A DNA stretch of 64,000 bases from the NCBI RefSeq assembly GCF_023053635.1, contig NC_086172.1, positions 93,090,181 to 93,154,180 on the forward strand, read 5' to 3'. Positions 1 to 12,438 of this stretch are shown in pieces (the first letter of the stretch is position 1; each line of letters starts with the position of its first letter). The position numbers and the translations under genes are program-made. This DNA comes from Elgaria multicarinata webbii (lineage: Eukaryota; Chordata; Lepidosauria; Squamata; Anguidae). The notes under the pieces were generated by a model. That model had not been told where the DNA came from, ran no database searches, and was given only the letters and a program-made list of their open reading frames with translations.

Positions 1-257
1 TAAACAGAAGCTCTCAGTGCATGTACAATTAGAATGAAGTGTCTGTTTTCAAACATTACAGGGCCCTGTGCAATGCACAGTCGCTCAAGTCCATGTAAAT
101 CAAATGAAATATTTAAATATCTCCAAATCAGGCTTATCAACACATGTTTCTATTCATGGTGGGTTTTGAGTGTCATTTTGCTTTTCTGTTATGGAATGTG
201 TGACTTATAATCTTCTACTGTCATTTCATTTTATTTACAGTGATTGTCCAAAAATCC
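1..257. other. Upstream flank with no recognised feature
   Basis: AT-rich single-copy-looking DNA. No exon, repeat or regulatory motif could be supported. Confidence 0.5.
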
Positions 258-365
258 TTATTATTATTATTATTATTTATTTATATAGCACCATCAATGT
301 ACATGGTGCTGTACAGAGTAAAACAGTAAATAGCAATACCCTGCTGCATAGGCTTACAATCTTGT
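258..365. repeat. Dispersed LINE-tail-like repeat (TATATAGCACC family), copy 1
   Basis: An ATT-triplet run is followed by TATATAGCACCATCAATGT and the complementary-looking TACATGGTGCTGTACAGAG. The same unit recurs near 12.33 kb and 47.66 kb. It resembles the 3' end of an L2-like LINE or its SINE; the class is not certain. Confidence 0.6.
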
Positions 366-412
366 TCTCTCCAACTCCACTTCAGAATGTAGTTGATTTG
401 AACTTCTTACAC

Positions 413-549
413 TACAATCCTATATATATTTACTCAGACGCACATCTCATTGAGTTCAATGGAAATTACTCCCAAGTAAGTGTCATACCCACTTTCCCAG
501 GAGTAATGAATTCAATGGGACTTACTTCTGAATAGACTTGTACAGGATT
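413..549. repeat. Short palindromic repeat (AATCCTAT/TTACTTCTGA family)
   Basis: Begins with CAATCCTAT, contains ATTGAGTTCAATGG and its inverted partner, and ends TACAGGATTT. It recurs at least nine more times in the window and is probably a MITE-like non-autonomous element. Confidence 0.6.
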
Positions 550-2688
550 TACTGTTACTAAAAAATAAAATGTCATGGTAGTACAACATTTAACATTTAT
601 GCTAAGCTTCTCAATTCCAATCCTAACATTGCTTATAAACTAGGGAGTGAGGGGAGCTGGAGTGAAAGTGAGTCATAATTCCTCTTTTTGTGCTTCTGGA
701 GTAGTGTTCTAAGGGACAACTCACTCATCTCCTCTACAGATAGATGTACAGTATGAGCTGTAGATGAAGGAGAGAAGCACACATTTTTTCTTTTCATGTT
801 ATATCAGAAGCACAAACCCCAAAACCTTACTCAACCTTCTTCTCCCCCATTTCCCACCTGGTGGTTACTTATCATCAGTAAGTGCATTAAAGTTTCTTTA
901 TTTATGTGGATTTGCATGAGTCTTTTGTAATCATGTTCTGAAGAGTTAAATGTTGTAAATACTAAAATGATCTCATTGTGATTCAGTTTGCTTTTTCAAG
1001 CCTTATTACAGCTTGACCCAGATGAACATTAATAATTTTTTCCCTCCCCTATTACAGGACCTTTTTTTAATAACGTGGGAGAAAGCAAACATATGCATTT
1101 TGAAGACATTTTTAACAAATCACAAACGTCTTTCAATAGAGAATTATGAATAAGATGAACATGAGATTCTGCAAATGATTCAAGGCACACCTTGGGTTTG
1201 AACTCTTGGACCAAGATGTCATTTCATCCCATAAACCAGGATCAGTGTGTGGTTGTGATGACCAATAGCTGAATAGTTCGTTGTAGATGATAAAAAGAGT
1301 CAGGATCCAATTCTGTAACTGTTCTAAAGACTGCATGTGAAATTATTTATAAATTCTCATCATTACAAAGGAGAGGTCTATCCTTTTCCATAGGCAGATA
1401 TGCAGTGCAAATATCTGATATCCTTTGCAGAGGCTTGGACAAGAGCACATAAAACTGTAATTTTGAGATTTTAAGTATATGATTGCAGGATTCCTTTTGA
1501 ATTTAGTGGTATTATAATAGTATAAATTGTCACTGAATTCCTATTTCACAAGGTACAATTAAGTCCACATGGAAGATTTCTTTACCAGGAAGTGAATTTA
1601 CAAGGTGAGTACTTAGCTTCACCCTAGTGACTAGTTAGTAGCATTACAATGAATTCAAATCAGTCTATAATCTAGTGAAACCAATGTGACTGGGTTCAGA
1701 TCAGTTCCCAGACAAACCTACGGACCTGTTTTTTCTGCTGCTATTCAACATGTATTTATCCCCAGGAATATGCCTGGCATTGCACTGAAAACAAGTTACA
1801 TTATAAACTCCTTTTCTGGCTGATAGCGGGGTAAAAATACTGGGAATAAATAAAGAAATCATTCCACCCAAGAAGGTTTGCAATCTAAATTATGGGGACA
1901 GCACCAGGGTGGAAGGAAAGGAATAGTGAGGATGTGCTGGGATGGAGGTAGGAGGTGCAAAAAATAAGAGGCCAGAAGGCTTTGGTGAATAGTTGTGTTT
2001 TAAGGAAGAAAAGGAAGAAACCACAAATGAATAGGGAGGTGTGATTACAATCAATTTCATTTTCAGTTAACAGACCTAGAAAAGAAGATTAAAATATAAT
2101 CCATGAATAGAAATGGAACTCTTTATACATAGTTTAACTCTATGAAATAGGAAGCGGGGAAACACATTTAGATACCTTTGTGTCCCTTTGGAAGCCCATG
2201 TGCAAGCTTCTGCATAAGGCATGTTGTCTCCATGCATAGTAATGTGCAAACAGCCCAGGGCTACTTCTGTGATGTACTGTAAGTTTTTGGTTTCATACCA
2301 CTGCAAATACAGAAAGGAAGCCCTTTGAAGAAATAAATGGGTCTTGCTTTAGTGTTATAGATTATTATTTTTCTATAATAACCAGGGACTACTTCATGTA
2401 ATATTCAATTTGTTTCTTTCTAATCCTGTCACAAGGGCCCATATTCATATTCCTTAAAATTTTATTGCTTGGCCAAGGCCATGTCCCATCAACCAAAGCA
2501 TGTCAGCAAAACAATAATACAAAAGTATTCATAAGTGGAGGGAGGTTTTTAATGTGTATTTGCTACAACCACAACTAAATTCAGCTGTGAATGTTATGTG
2601 CCTTTGATGTAGTTTTCTCATTTATTAATACTTAAAGCACAGGGGATTTTTTAAGCATTCACTAATGAAATCAATAATATGAATCAAT
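550..2688. other. Intergenic stretch, nothing identified
   Basis: AT-rich sequence without a supported exon. Around 1,880-2,060 a purine-rich stretch could be a very old LINE remnant, but no protein similarity is visible. Confidence 0.4.
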
Positions 2689-2786
2689 GGCCTCATTCAG
2701 ACAACACACTAAACCATGCTACTGCTTAACCACAAAACCATTTTGTGGTTAAGCAGCATGGTTTAGTGTGTTGTCTGAACAGGGCC
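2689..2786. mobile_element. 98-bp palindromic MITE (GGCC...CAGACAACACACTAA family)
   Basis: Two arms of about 47 bases are near-perfect reverse complements. The ends are GGCC and the arms contain CAGACAACACACTAAACC and its complement. A larger relative lies at 6,390-6,600. No clear target duplication is visible. Confidence 0.75.
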
Positions 2787-4343
2787 ACTCAAAGCTTATT
2801 GCTTCTTCAAATTGCTATCTTGAATCTAAACAGATAAAACATGTACATTTTCTTCATTTCTCTGTATTCAAAAACATTTTGTTTCATGTTTCATATGGAT
2901 TGTTATTCCAGTGTGCCAAGATACCCAAATATACAACACAATTTCTTAATCGCCTTTGCAATTATTCAAATACTTTGAGAATAAAATTGTTACTGCCAAA
3001 CCCATGTACTACTGTGTGTTATAATAGCATTCTGATTACTATTTGTGGGTGATAGATCTCTCAAAAAGAAATGTGTTGGGGAGGTAATTGACAATCATTT
3101 ACTCCCACCGCAATGTGTGTGTGGGATGGTGGGGAAATCCATAACTCTGTGATAAAGAACAGGGCCAGCCCAAAACATTTTGCTGCCTGAGTTGAAAGGG
3201 CTCTGTATACACTCCCACATACAGAAGCCAATGGAACTGGTAGCTGAGGGCAGGAGTCTACTTTTGGAGGCACAGGGCAGGTTACATGGGACACAAATCT
3301 CTGTCCTCTAACATTTTGCCACTGCTCTCTGGCCTTCAGTATCTGCTGTCTGAGGCAGCTGTCTCACTTTGCCTAGTGTTAAGGGTAGTCCTGGTAAAGC
3401 ATATTCTCTGTATGCAGAAGGTCCCAGGTTCAATCCCCAGCATCTCCAGTAGAAAAGAACTCTGATAACATAGCTGAAAAAGACATCTGCCCTAAACCAC
3501 CACCAACCAGACAAACAGCATTTCTACTAGGTGTGGCCTGACTCAGCATAAGGCAGCTTTGTAGGTTAATATGTTCACATCTGTGTCATACCCCCTCTCC
3601 TGCCAAAAAGGCCTATCAAAGACCAAAGGTAGGCTTTGATATTTGTCATTCCTAGATTGTGAGTTCTGTTTAGACTATTGGCATCAACAGCATCCTGCAG
3701 CAGACAGCGACTAGGGATGGGGATTATCATCAGGGTTGTAGCACAGGGAGAAAGTGCTTATTTAAAAGTCGGATCTGCAACAAAATACTGCAGATATTTT
3801 GAATATTTTGAATGCTCCTGTTCAGCATTCCGGATGGCCAGTCATGCTCTTTTCCAGGGTATTTCTATTTGAGTCCCCACTTTCCCCTGGTTTTCTGCCC
3901 CTCCACAGTTAATAGCATCCCATGACCAATTGAGCATGCTCAGTCCCTACTAGTGTGTTTTTGGGGTTCTCTTCCTCCACTTAATTTTTAATTTAACTCA
4001 GGATTCTGCAAATCCCAAATTCCTCTGAGCCTGCGAATACCGCCTCTTGTGCATTGGTGGTGCTCTTTCGGCTGCATAAGGATCCACATTTGGAGAATGA
4101 GTTTGTTATTAATACATAGGATTGTGTCCTTTGAAGGAAGATTTGAGGTTTCTCAGGGCCATTTATTTAGTTTAAGCTTCCTTTTTAAAAGGAAGTTTCT
4201 CAGGGTCATTAATTTAATTTAATTTTCTTTTAAGCAAGCTAGACATTGTCGGTCTCTACATGGGTCAATAATCTAGAGCAATGTTTTTCTCACAACTGTT
4301 AAAAACCACTCATGGTCCCTTAGGAATTTATAGGCCATGCTAG
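2787..4343. other. Intergenic stretch, nothing firmly identified
   Basis: Contains only short open frames without family resemblance. No repeat family was recognised with confidence. Confidence 0.4.
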
Positions 4344-4577
4344 GAACATCATAGGTCTTTCAAAGCATCCTCACAAATCTCTGAAGGGAAATGGGGAAAA
4401 GGAAAGGAAAAGAACCTCTCGTGCAAGCACTTGAGTCATTACTGACTCCTAGAGGGACACCTGCTTTCGCTGACGTTTTCTTGGCAGACTTTGTAGTGGG
4501 GTGGTTTGCCATTGCCTTCCCAGAACATCATGGGTCTTTCAAAGCATCCTCACAAATCTCTGAAGGGAAATGGGAAA
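4344..4577. repeat. 124-bp insertion flanked by 55-bp direct repeats
   Basis: The segments 4344-4398 and 4523-4577 are nearly identical (both contain GGTCTTTCAAAGCATCCTCA). Between them, 4399-4522 carries a fragment of a dispersed repeat with GAGTCATTACTGACTC and GGTGGTTTGCCATTGCCTTC. The flanking repeats are far longer than any transposon target duplication. Confidence 0.8.
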
Positions 4578-4582
4578 TACAG

Positions 4583-4698
4583 CAAAAACAACAAAACTCC
4601 TATGGCATCTTAAATGCTAAGAAATTTATTTTGGAAGGATCTTCCATAGACAAGAGCCTACTTCATCAAATGTGTGAAGAGATCTGGAAGGTGTAGAG

Positions 4699-4730
<32 letters not shown>

Positions 4731-4731
4731 T
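4583..4731. repeat. Dispersed repeat fragment plus GT/GA microsatellite
   Basis: The fragment 4583-4690 (CTCCTATGGCATCTTAAATG ... CTTCATCAAATGTGTGAAG) belongs to the same family as fragments at 31.08 kb and 42.49 kb; its class is unassigned. It is followed by a GT then GA dinucleotide run at 4699-4731. Confidence 0.55.
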
Positions 4732-4794
4732 TGTATTCACATGTAACCACCCTGAGAATATGCCTAAAATAAATAAAGTAATAAAGATGGGGAG

Positions 4795-4950
4795 ACAATC
4801 CTATGCAGGTTTACTCAAAAGTAAGTCCCACTGTGTTCAGAAAGATTAGTCCTATGAAAATGTGCATAGGATTACACCTTGTGTTTACTTGGAAATAAAT
4901 CCCACTGCATTCAGTGGAGATTACAGAATGTGCATGGGAATGCAGCTTTA
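4795..4950. repeat. AATCCTAT-type palindromic repeat
   Basis: Contains CAATCCTATGCAGGTTTACT, the inverted CCTATGAAAATGTGCATAGG core and further TTACTTGGAAATAAATCCC. Same family as 413-549. Confidence 0.6.
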
Positions 4951-4951
4951 T

Positions 4952-5165
4952 TAATTTATTTATTAAATTTATATACTTCCCCATAGTTGAAGCTCTCTGG
5001 GCAGTTTACAAAAGTTAAAACAGTGAACATTAAAAAAGTATACAAAATTTAAAACCATCAAAAATATAAAAACAACAGTATAAAACAACAGTATCTATTT
5101 AAACAAAAACAGTTCTGGAGTCCATTAAAAAAAACAGTCTGTTTTGCTGTGGATTCAGTCCTCAT
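4952..5165 (-). repeat. L2-clade LINE 3' end
   Basis: A TTTATT-rich tail is followed by CCATAGTTGAAGCTCTCTGG and GCAGTTTACAAA, the window's characteristic L2 3' UTR read in reverse. Confidence 0.75.
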
Positions 5166-6169
5166 CTATCTCATCTTACTTAAATGAACTTTTTTTAAAA
5201 AAAACTTTCAATTTACAGTGTTTACTTTTTCATGCAGTCTGAGAGATGTTCAGTTTCATGAGTTTCTTTCTCATTACCCTGATGGTGCCATCAGTGCATT
5301 TTCTGAATTCTCAAATGGGGTTGTGAGTCAAAAAAAAAACTGTTCAGGTCTCTCAAGGTTAATAATTACAAAATGAAGATGAGTAGCTCAGGTCTCCTTC
5401 TATGTGACTTCGTTGGTATGGGATGAAGCCATGCTGCATCATTTTCAATGCTGCAAAGCTAACTCAATGTGCTGTTCTAGCACAAGCTATAGAACACTTC
5501 TTTCAGTGCAACACCACAGTGTATCAGAGCTTGCAGCATTACAATATGAGAAATATAGAGAATAAGGAAATAAAGGCTGTGGTGTATAAATTCTAGTGTG
5601 CAATAAAAAGGTCTTCTGAAAGTCTGTGCAAACAAGAGTTGCATAAATAGAATACTTCATCTGTGTTTGGAGTTGCTTTTCTCACACAATGCTCTTCTAT
5701 GTGACCAGAAACTATTTGTGAGTAGGAGAGAGTTTTCTGGTTTGAAGCCACAACCTTTATCCCTATACTACCTTAGCATTAATATGTCATTGTTAGCGAA
5801 GCCAAAAGGCCTCTTAATGAAATAGTCACAAATTTATTCACCATCAAGCATGGAAACATGCCATTAAAAGAAACATATTCAACCTTGCTTGGATCTAAGA
5901 TTTCTTCTTCCACTTTTGCCTCTCTTCCTGCTGCTGCTTTTCATTCTGCAGGTCACAAACCTCTTCATCCTCCCATAGTTGTAATAAGTTTTTGCTTACT
6001 TATTGCTAAAAAGGAAATTTAAGAGGACAAGCATTGCTTTTTCCAATGTAAACATGTGGTGGAGGGACAAATCTGACCATTATATTAACATGACATTTTA
6101 TGGGGTGAAAAGAAGAAAACAAATTGCTTCCACCCACAAAAAACCCCTCCCTACCAGCATTTTGAGGTT
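5166..6169. other. Intergenic stretch, nothing identified
   Basis: No exon or repeat supported. Confidence 0.4.
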
Positions 6170-6170
6170 C

Positions 6171-6205
<35 letters not shown>

Positions 6206-6208
6206 TCA
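6170..6208. repeat. TTTC tetranucleotide microsatellite
   Basis: About nine uninterrupted CTTT units. The open frames across it on both strands are low-complexity artefacts. Confidence 0.95.
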
Positions 6209-6389
6209 AGAAAACATATCTTGCTGAACAATCTGAAAAATTCAGAATTCAGGAACTATACAGAATGAACTTAAAAAACTAATCACAATACAAAAAGTAT
6301 GTATATTGATATTACAGAACTTTTAAAATTATCAGCATTACCCATCTGCCAATTTGTGCAAAGGAATTCCCCCAGGTATAGAGACAAGG

Positions 6390-6600
6390 GGCCTGTTCAG
6401 ACAACACACTAAGCCATGATAAGGCTGCTAACCCTTTTGCCGAAAATGGTTATTGAGCATATTTAAACTATGGTTATGTAGCCACAATGCTAAGTCATGG
6501 TTCACACAAATGCTAAGTCATGGTTCACATGACACACTAAGCCGTAATGCTTAGCTCAAAATACTTAACCACTGTGGCTTAGCATGTTGTCTGAACAGGG
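6390..6600. mobile_element. 211-bp palindromic MITE, relative of 2,689-2,786
   Basis: Starts GGCCTGTTCAGACAACACAC and ends with the complement TTGTCTGAACAGGG. The interior contains repeated CTAAGTCATGGTTCACA units. Confidence 0.75.
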
Positions 6601-7511
6601 TCAAGCACTTATTTCTATGATCATTTGCCTAGGCAGGGAGGTCTTCTGGGCCCCAACACTCCAGCACCTTCCCTTGGAGGGTTTTGAGGGAACACTTTTT
6701 GCCTTTCAAATCATGATCTGTAGAGCTGCAGAGATCAGAGAAGTCACTGCATGCTCACCACCAACTCATCAGAGCCTGAAAGAGACACTATCTTTAACAT
6801 ATTTTTGTTGAGGGGGCAAATGAACATAAAACATCTATGTGTTTATACATTGCTCACTATAAGTACAGAATTCTAGCATAACTGAATCACAGTCATAAGT
6901 GCATTTGGAGAAAGAGATGGTATCATTCTATCTGTTTTATATTTGTTTGGAGTTAGAAGCAACTGGGATTAATTTAAGTAACTATGCATACCTTGGAGAC
7001 TGTACAAGTCAGTAGAATTCTTTGCTTGTTGCTTCCACAAACTGGTTCAGAAGCAAAGATATGGATGCTCTAAAGCAAAACAAAACAATCTTAGCTTTGC
7101 TAAGAATGCTTCTAGCTCACATGTCAAAAAGTAATCAGTCTGGGTATTGCTTTCCATCTGGACAGAGTATGATTGGGTTTGTTCACACCTCCTTGTAATG
7201 ACAGCACAGATGAGAAGCAGACCAAAGACTACATGCAAACAAAACTCATTCCCCAGCAGATATGGCATCTTTTTTATACCTATGCTTCTAAACCTGGTAG
7301 TGCAGAAAATTTCCACTAACCCTTGTGTTATCACATTGTTATCAGAAATACAGCTCTTTTACAAGGGCAGAGCCTCATTGATTTTATATACACAAATGCT
7401 CCATTCTATCCTTGGAGTTAAATCCAAGTTCTTGGACTGATTAAGAACATTACTCAGAAGGACTTCATTTGTTCCAGGCACAACTAATTGAGGATGATTG
7501 GATGTTCTGAT
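6601..7511. other. Intergenic stretch, nothing identified
   Basis: No exon, RNA gene or known repeat recognised. Confidence 0.4.
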
Positions 7512-7720
7512 CATGGGTATTTCCAGATGGAAAGCTCCTAGCATTAAATGCTAAAAGCCACTGTGCACCTATTCTAGCTTTTCTTACTTCATACATTTTC
7601 TGTAGTAAAAAAAGAAAGGAAGATGGAAATAGTGGTGGGAAAGCATGGGAGGGTTACAAGAGGAACACATCATCTCAAACTATGAATGAGACATAATATT
7701 CCATGAATAAGGCAGGGTGA
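7512..7720. repeat. Dispersed repeat family R, copy 1 (diverged)
   Basis: Shares the order of motifs TATTTCCAGAT, CACTGTGCACCTATTCTAGC and GTGGTGGGAAAGCATGG with better-preserved copies at 37.43 kb and 42.25 kb. Class unknown; possibly a hAT-type MITE. Confidence 0.5.
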
Positions 7721-7987
7721 TGGTCATAAATTTGGAAGCACCCCAAGGCAATAAGTACTCTATACAGTTGAAAGTTAGAAATAAAACTATTTACATGAGG
7801 TGCTTAACACAAAGGGGGAAACTTATAAGACTATTTACATCTCTTGATAATGTACTTGAATAACCAGAATAATTAACAAATGAGAGAAGTGATTCAAGTG
7901 TGGAGCAGGAACAGGATTGCCCTGATTTAAAGTAAGTACATTATATGCACTACCATGCTAGTTATTTGCCAAAATGAAAATCTTCAG

Positions 7988-8246
7988 GCTTGGATCCTGA
8001 GTTGTCCTTCTGTGAATGGAAGGGTTTCTTTCATTAATGGAAGGGACTCTGATCCTCTGGAGACACCTGCTGACAAAAGGGAAGGATGTGATTTTGGCCA
8101 ATTCCGAAGTCCTCTGGAGCAGATTTGAGGGGGATGGCACAGGGGGCTGCAGGAGGAAGGAAGGATTTATGAAAATTGCCTCCTCCTTCCTTCCATCACC
8201 AGGAGCATCCCAGAGTTTTGCTCATGGGAACATGGGATCCAAGCTT
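7988..8246. mobile_element. MITE-like element with GGCTTGGATCC ends and central hairpin
   Basis: Left end GGCTTGGATCC, right end GGATCCAAGC. The centre holds GGAGGAAGGAAGG opposite CCTTCCTTCC. A related element is at 33.91 kb. Confidence 0.5.
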
Positions 8247-8289
8247 AGGTATTTAATTCAGCAGTGAGCCATGTTTTGTTTCCTACAAT

Positions 8290-8700
8290 ATTTTGTTTGT
8301 GTGTTAAATTTATATACTGCCCAACTGACAAATGCCCTTGGGGTGATTTACAATAATAAAAACACAAAACAATAATAAAATAATAATCAATTCAATAATA
8401 CAACTAATGAAAATAGCAAAAAATTAGAAAAATTAAAACATGAAAAAATATTAAAAGGTGAGCAAGAAAGTTAATAATCAGAGCAACAAATTAAAGATTA
8501 AATGCCTGCTGAAAGAGGAAGATCTTAGACTGGAATCTATACAGTGATGAGTGAATTTCCCTGGGAAATTCATACACTGGCAGGGGGGGACAACTACTGA
8601 GAAAGCTGTAGTTGCCACCCATCACACTGTGATGGAACCCAGAGAAGAACCTCCAGAGATGACAGATGGGTAGGGACATATGGGAGAAGACACTCCTGCG
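8290..8700 (-). repeat. L2-like LINE 3' fragment
   Basis: Begins TTAAATTTATATACTGCCCA, then GGGGTGATTTACAATAATAA. Further along, on the minus strand, lies a degenerate RT C-terminal region. Confidence 0.6.
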
Positions 8701-8706
8701 GATTAT

Positions 8707-8845
8707 GGCCCTTTCTACAACTAAGGATTATCCCATGCAAATGGAGGGATCATCCATGCCTGCTCCCGGGATCCCGTGTGTCATTTGCATGCACAGGTTG
8801 ATCCCGGGACGATCCTGGGGGAAAGGGCAGGTGTAGAAATGGACT
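8707..8845. mobile_element. MITE with GGCCCTTTCTACA end, related to 38,182-38,321
   Basis: Contains GCTCCCGGGATCCCGTGTGT and GATCCCGGGACGATCCTGGG. The reverse complement of the 38.2-kb element matches this core. Confidence 0.65.
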
Positions 8846-10467
8846 ATGACTCCAATAAGGGGGAAATTAAGTTACTGATTATACTAGGGACTGGATGAAT
8901 GATGTGAACATAAATGGAAGAAATTGCTTATAAGGAGCTGACCTTTGTGCTGAATTTTTACAAGACATATGAGCAGATGGATTTACTAACACATACAACA
9001 TTTGATCTGAACATAATGAAGCCAGTGACATCTCTCTTTAACTTTAATAGAGCAGAATCAGATTTCCTACTCTTGAAAGAGGACTTAAAAGTGCAACAGA
9101 GTCAAAAAGCCTGTTGAGACTCTACATCGTTAAAGGAACAAGTTGTCAGTTATTCAGCAGGTTTCCTCTGTTGATCCTGTATCCTGCCAGTCTGTAGCTT
9201 GTATAAACCCCAGCCTTGATAATTATCAATAACATAATACTACAAAAATGAAGTTATAGAGAGAAGAGAAAGCTTTTCCAATAATTATATCTAGTACTTT
9301 AAATAGCACTTTGTACACAGGGCTGTGGTTACTCCACAACAAACTATTACAATTCTGAACCTAGACAATCCAAATTCTGCACCAAGGAAAAGTTAATACT
9401 GCTATCTCTATAACCCCTTCACATGTTATTCATGTGAAAGGGCTCCACACCTTGAAGGGACAGCATTGCCACACAGCTGGTCCTTCCCCCCCCCCAATTT
9501 TGCATGCCTCCCTGGGTCAATTTCCCGAAGTCTTTGTGTTGAGCATGGATGCCTGCAGTACAGATGCCTACCTGCATAGATACATAAGTGTAGCAGAATG
9601 TGAGCAGGACTCCAGTGTGGTCACGGTTCCAGGTTGCATGGACAGCCTAAGCACTTAGAGGGCTTCTCTGTTCATATGTCTCTGCTTAGAGGCTCAACCA
9701 TGGATGCTGAGGCTGGAATTGGTCAGTGCAAGATAATAGCATGGCTGGGATAATAGCATGGCTCCACTGCCTCATCAATGTGCGACAGGGAATCATTACT
9801 TCTAAAAATTGAGCAAGTTTGCATTCCCCCCTGTACTTTACACAATGTATTCTGCATTTTTTGTGATTTTTCATAATTTACTCTAGTTTGCTATTCATGA
9901 AAAAGCAGGGACACTGACGCTCCACCCACCAATCACAAAAGTGATATCTGGAGCTACAAAGCATATCGTCACAGTCATAAGAAACTTGCCATTAAAAACC
10001 AAACCTTAGATTCTTGAGAGACATGAATTATATGCCCACTACCACATTTTGCACTTTTTCTGTAGTCCTATAAGAGTGCAGCATACACACAGCTTGTAAA
10101 CTTATGTGATATACTAATGTGCAATATATTTCATATATTATTATAACATTGGTATACCCAGATGAATGAAAAACAGTCTTCATTGCTGCAATTGGAATCA
10201 AAAGTGGAGTTTGCCATACAGTTCATTATACTTTTGGCCCACATTTTCTGAAAGTTCATGATTCATGTCATCATTCAAATACAATCACAATATATACATC
10301 TATTGATGCAAGAGAGAACCTTTCAAGGACCAAAAACTTAAATTCTAGTCTCTTAAATCAATGAGAGAATTTCAAGCATGTTTTGTAGAGTTTTCTTAAG
10401 GCTTTAAAAACATTTACAAATGCCATTCCTATGGAATATGGAAAACATCTCTTCTATAATGGCATAT
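8846..10467. other. Intergenic stretch, nothing identified
   Basis: AT-rich DNA with only short open frames lacking family resemblance. Confidence 0.4.
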
Positions 10468-10603
10468 AAGAACATAAGAGCATAAGAAGAGCTATGCCAG
10501 ATCAGATTATAGGTCCATCTAGTCCAGCATTTTGTTCACACAGTGCCCAACCAGCTGCTACAGGAAACCTACATCCAGGTTCATATATCATTATCTTGCC
10601 CAC
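10468..10603 (-). repeat. CR1 LINE 3' fragment
   Basis: Reads AAGAACATAAGAGCATAAGA and then GGTCCATCTAGTCCAGCATT on the + strand, the reverse of the CR1 end seen at 12.0-12.13 kb. It is cut off exactly where segment B begins. Confidence 0.75.
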
Positions 10604-11180
10604 GAGTCATCAAGGAACCAATAAATGTCAACTTATTTGAGTTTTAATCTTATTTTTTATATATATTACAAGATGTCTATTAGTCATGCAAAGTTCTGTT
10701 GTATTTCAAGCTAAGCTATAGTTGATCTCTATGTTTTATTCCCTTTCATTAGATCTTTTCATTCAGCCATTCATTCCTAATAATAAATATTGTGAAAGAA
10801 AGAAAAGTCTTTCTTAGGTGAACCTTGTAGCTGAAGTATTACAGCTATTAGGTGAACCTTGTAACAAAGGTATTACAGACAGAAAAAATTTCATTCATGC
10901 AAAAGGCACATAATCCTAAAAGCTTCTACAAACTTTCCCACCAATATTACAGAGTTATTGGAACAATTCTTTAATAGTTCACATCCACCTATAATTGATG
11001 AAGAACTCATGGGTCTTTCAAACCACTCCATGTCCATCTGTTTCTAATTCCAAAATTCAAAATGTTGAAGATTCTAATTTTAAATGTAAGATGTTGTATA
11101 TTTCAGTTTGGATTAAAGTGCATAGGGACTAGAGTTTTGATCAGCACCTGTAGAATTTGATCAGCACCTGTCAGGTCTTC
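10604..11180. repeat. Segment B, copy 1 (577 bp), duplicated at 15.1 kb
   Basis: From GAGTCATCAAGGAACCAATA to GTCAGGTCTTC this matches 15,099-15,637 over its whole length in the same orientation, with few mismatches and small indels. This copy has an extra partial tandem repeat of AGGTGAACCTTGTA and a doubled TTGATCAGCACCTGT. No coding potential or terminal repeats. Confidence 0.9.
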
Positions 11181-11344
11181 TGAATATCACTGGAATTTCT
11201 TCTTTGAATTTGCTTAGGCAGCTTTGATAATTGGAACCTGGGCTGAAGACTTTTGTCTCACAGATCTGTCTGTTTGTCTGGACCACCTCAGAAAGGAGTC
11301 CCATGCCAACCTCTCCCAGTGTGTGATTGCTGTAGAAAAAAAAA

Positions 11345-12135
11345 GTCACAGTCCATGTTAGGCATAATTAGGAAAGGAATTGAAAATAAACCTGTCAATG
11401 CTAAGTTTGTTTTCTAACGGCCCCCAGAACTGTTGTTTTTAAATGGATACTGTTGTTTTTATACTGTTGTTTTTATGTTTCTGATGGTTTTTAAATTTTG
11501 TATACTTTTTTAATGTTTACTCTTTTTAACTTTTGTAAACCGCCCAGAGAGATTCAGCTATGGGGCGGTATATAAATATAATACATAAATAAATAAATAA
11601 ATAAATAAATTTAAATGTTACAACAGCTGGAATTGCTTAGCTTGGACGGGGAAGGAGGCTAAGGGGATACATGACAGAGGCGTACAAATTTATGCATGGT
11701 GTGGAAAATGTGGATAAGGAGACATTTTTCTCCCTTTCCCATAATACTAGAACCCGGTGCCATCCCTTGAAGTAGATTGGTAGGAGATTCAGGACAGATA
11801 AAAGGAAGTACTTCTTTACACAGTGCATAGTTAAACTACGGAATTCACTACCACAAGATGTAGTGATGGTCACCAATTTGGATGTTTTTAAAAGGAGGTT
11901 GGATAAATTCCTGAGAAGGCAATCAACGGTTACTAGTCCTGATGGCTATGTGCTACCTTCAATATCAGAGGAGGTAAACTTATATACACCAGTTGCTGGG
12001 AAACATGAGTAGGAGGGTGCTGTTGCACCTGTGTCCTGCTTGTGGGTCCCTGGTCGACAGCTAGTTGGCCAACAGAGTGCTTGGACTAGATGGACCCCTT
12101 GGTCTGATCCAGCATGGCTTTTCTTATGTTCTTTG
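11345..12135 (+). repeat. CR1 LINE 3' end with nested L2
   Basis: The first piece, with CCATGTTAGGCATAATTAGG, and the piece from 11,612 to 12,135 encode the degenerate CR1 RT C-terminus and 3' UTR, ending CAGCATGGCTTTTCTTATGT. They are split by an L2 end at 11,400-11,610. Confidence 0.85.
11400..11610 (+). repeat. L2 LINE 3' end nested in CR1
   Basis: Runs from CTAAGTTTGTTTTCTAACGG through AACCGCCCAGAGAGATTCAG to a TAAA-type tail. Same orientation as the host CR1. Confidence 0.85.
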
Positions 12136-12326
12136 TTTGCAGCTGTCCCCTCACCTGTTTCTCCCTGGACTACATATCTCCATATTTGCAGCTACTAACA
12201 GAGCAGAACCCCTCCCTCTCTTATGAACACAGTTTCCAAGCCCATCTTCACTCCCACAGAAGCAATTAAAGTGGTGTTGGTATAAAAGTGCAAAGAGCAT
12301 GATTTCAAGAGGATAAAATGCAAGAT

Positions 12327-12438
12327 AATTATTATTATTATTTATATAGCACCATCAGTGTACATGGTGCTGTACAGAGTAAAACAATAAAATAGCAAAA
12401 CCCTGCCGCATAGGCCTACATTCTAATAGAATCATAAT
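12327..12438. repeat. TATATAGCACC-type repeat, copy 2
   Basis: ATT run followed by TATATAGCACCATCAGTGTA and GCTGTACAGAGTAAAACA, as at 258-365. It ends about 100 bases before the CpG-rich region. Confidence 0.65.

Noticed and set aside
6003-6227. Coding frames across the TTTC microsatellite
   Set aside because: Low-complexity translation on both strands without other support.
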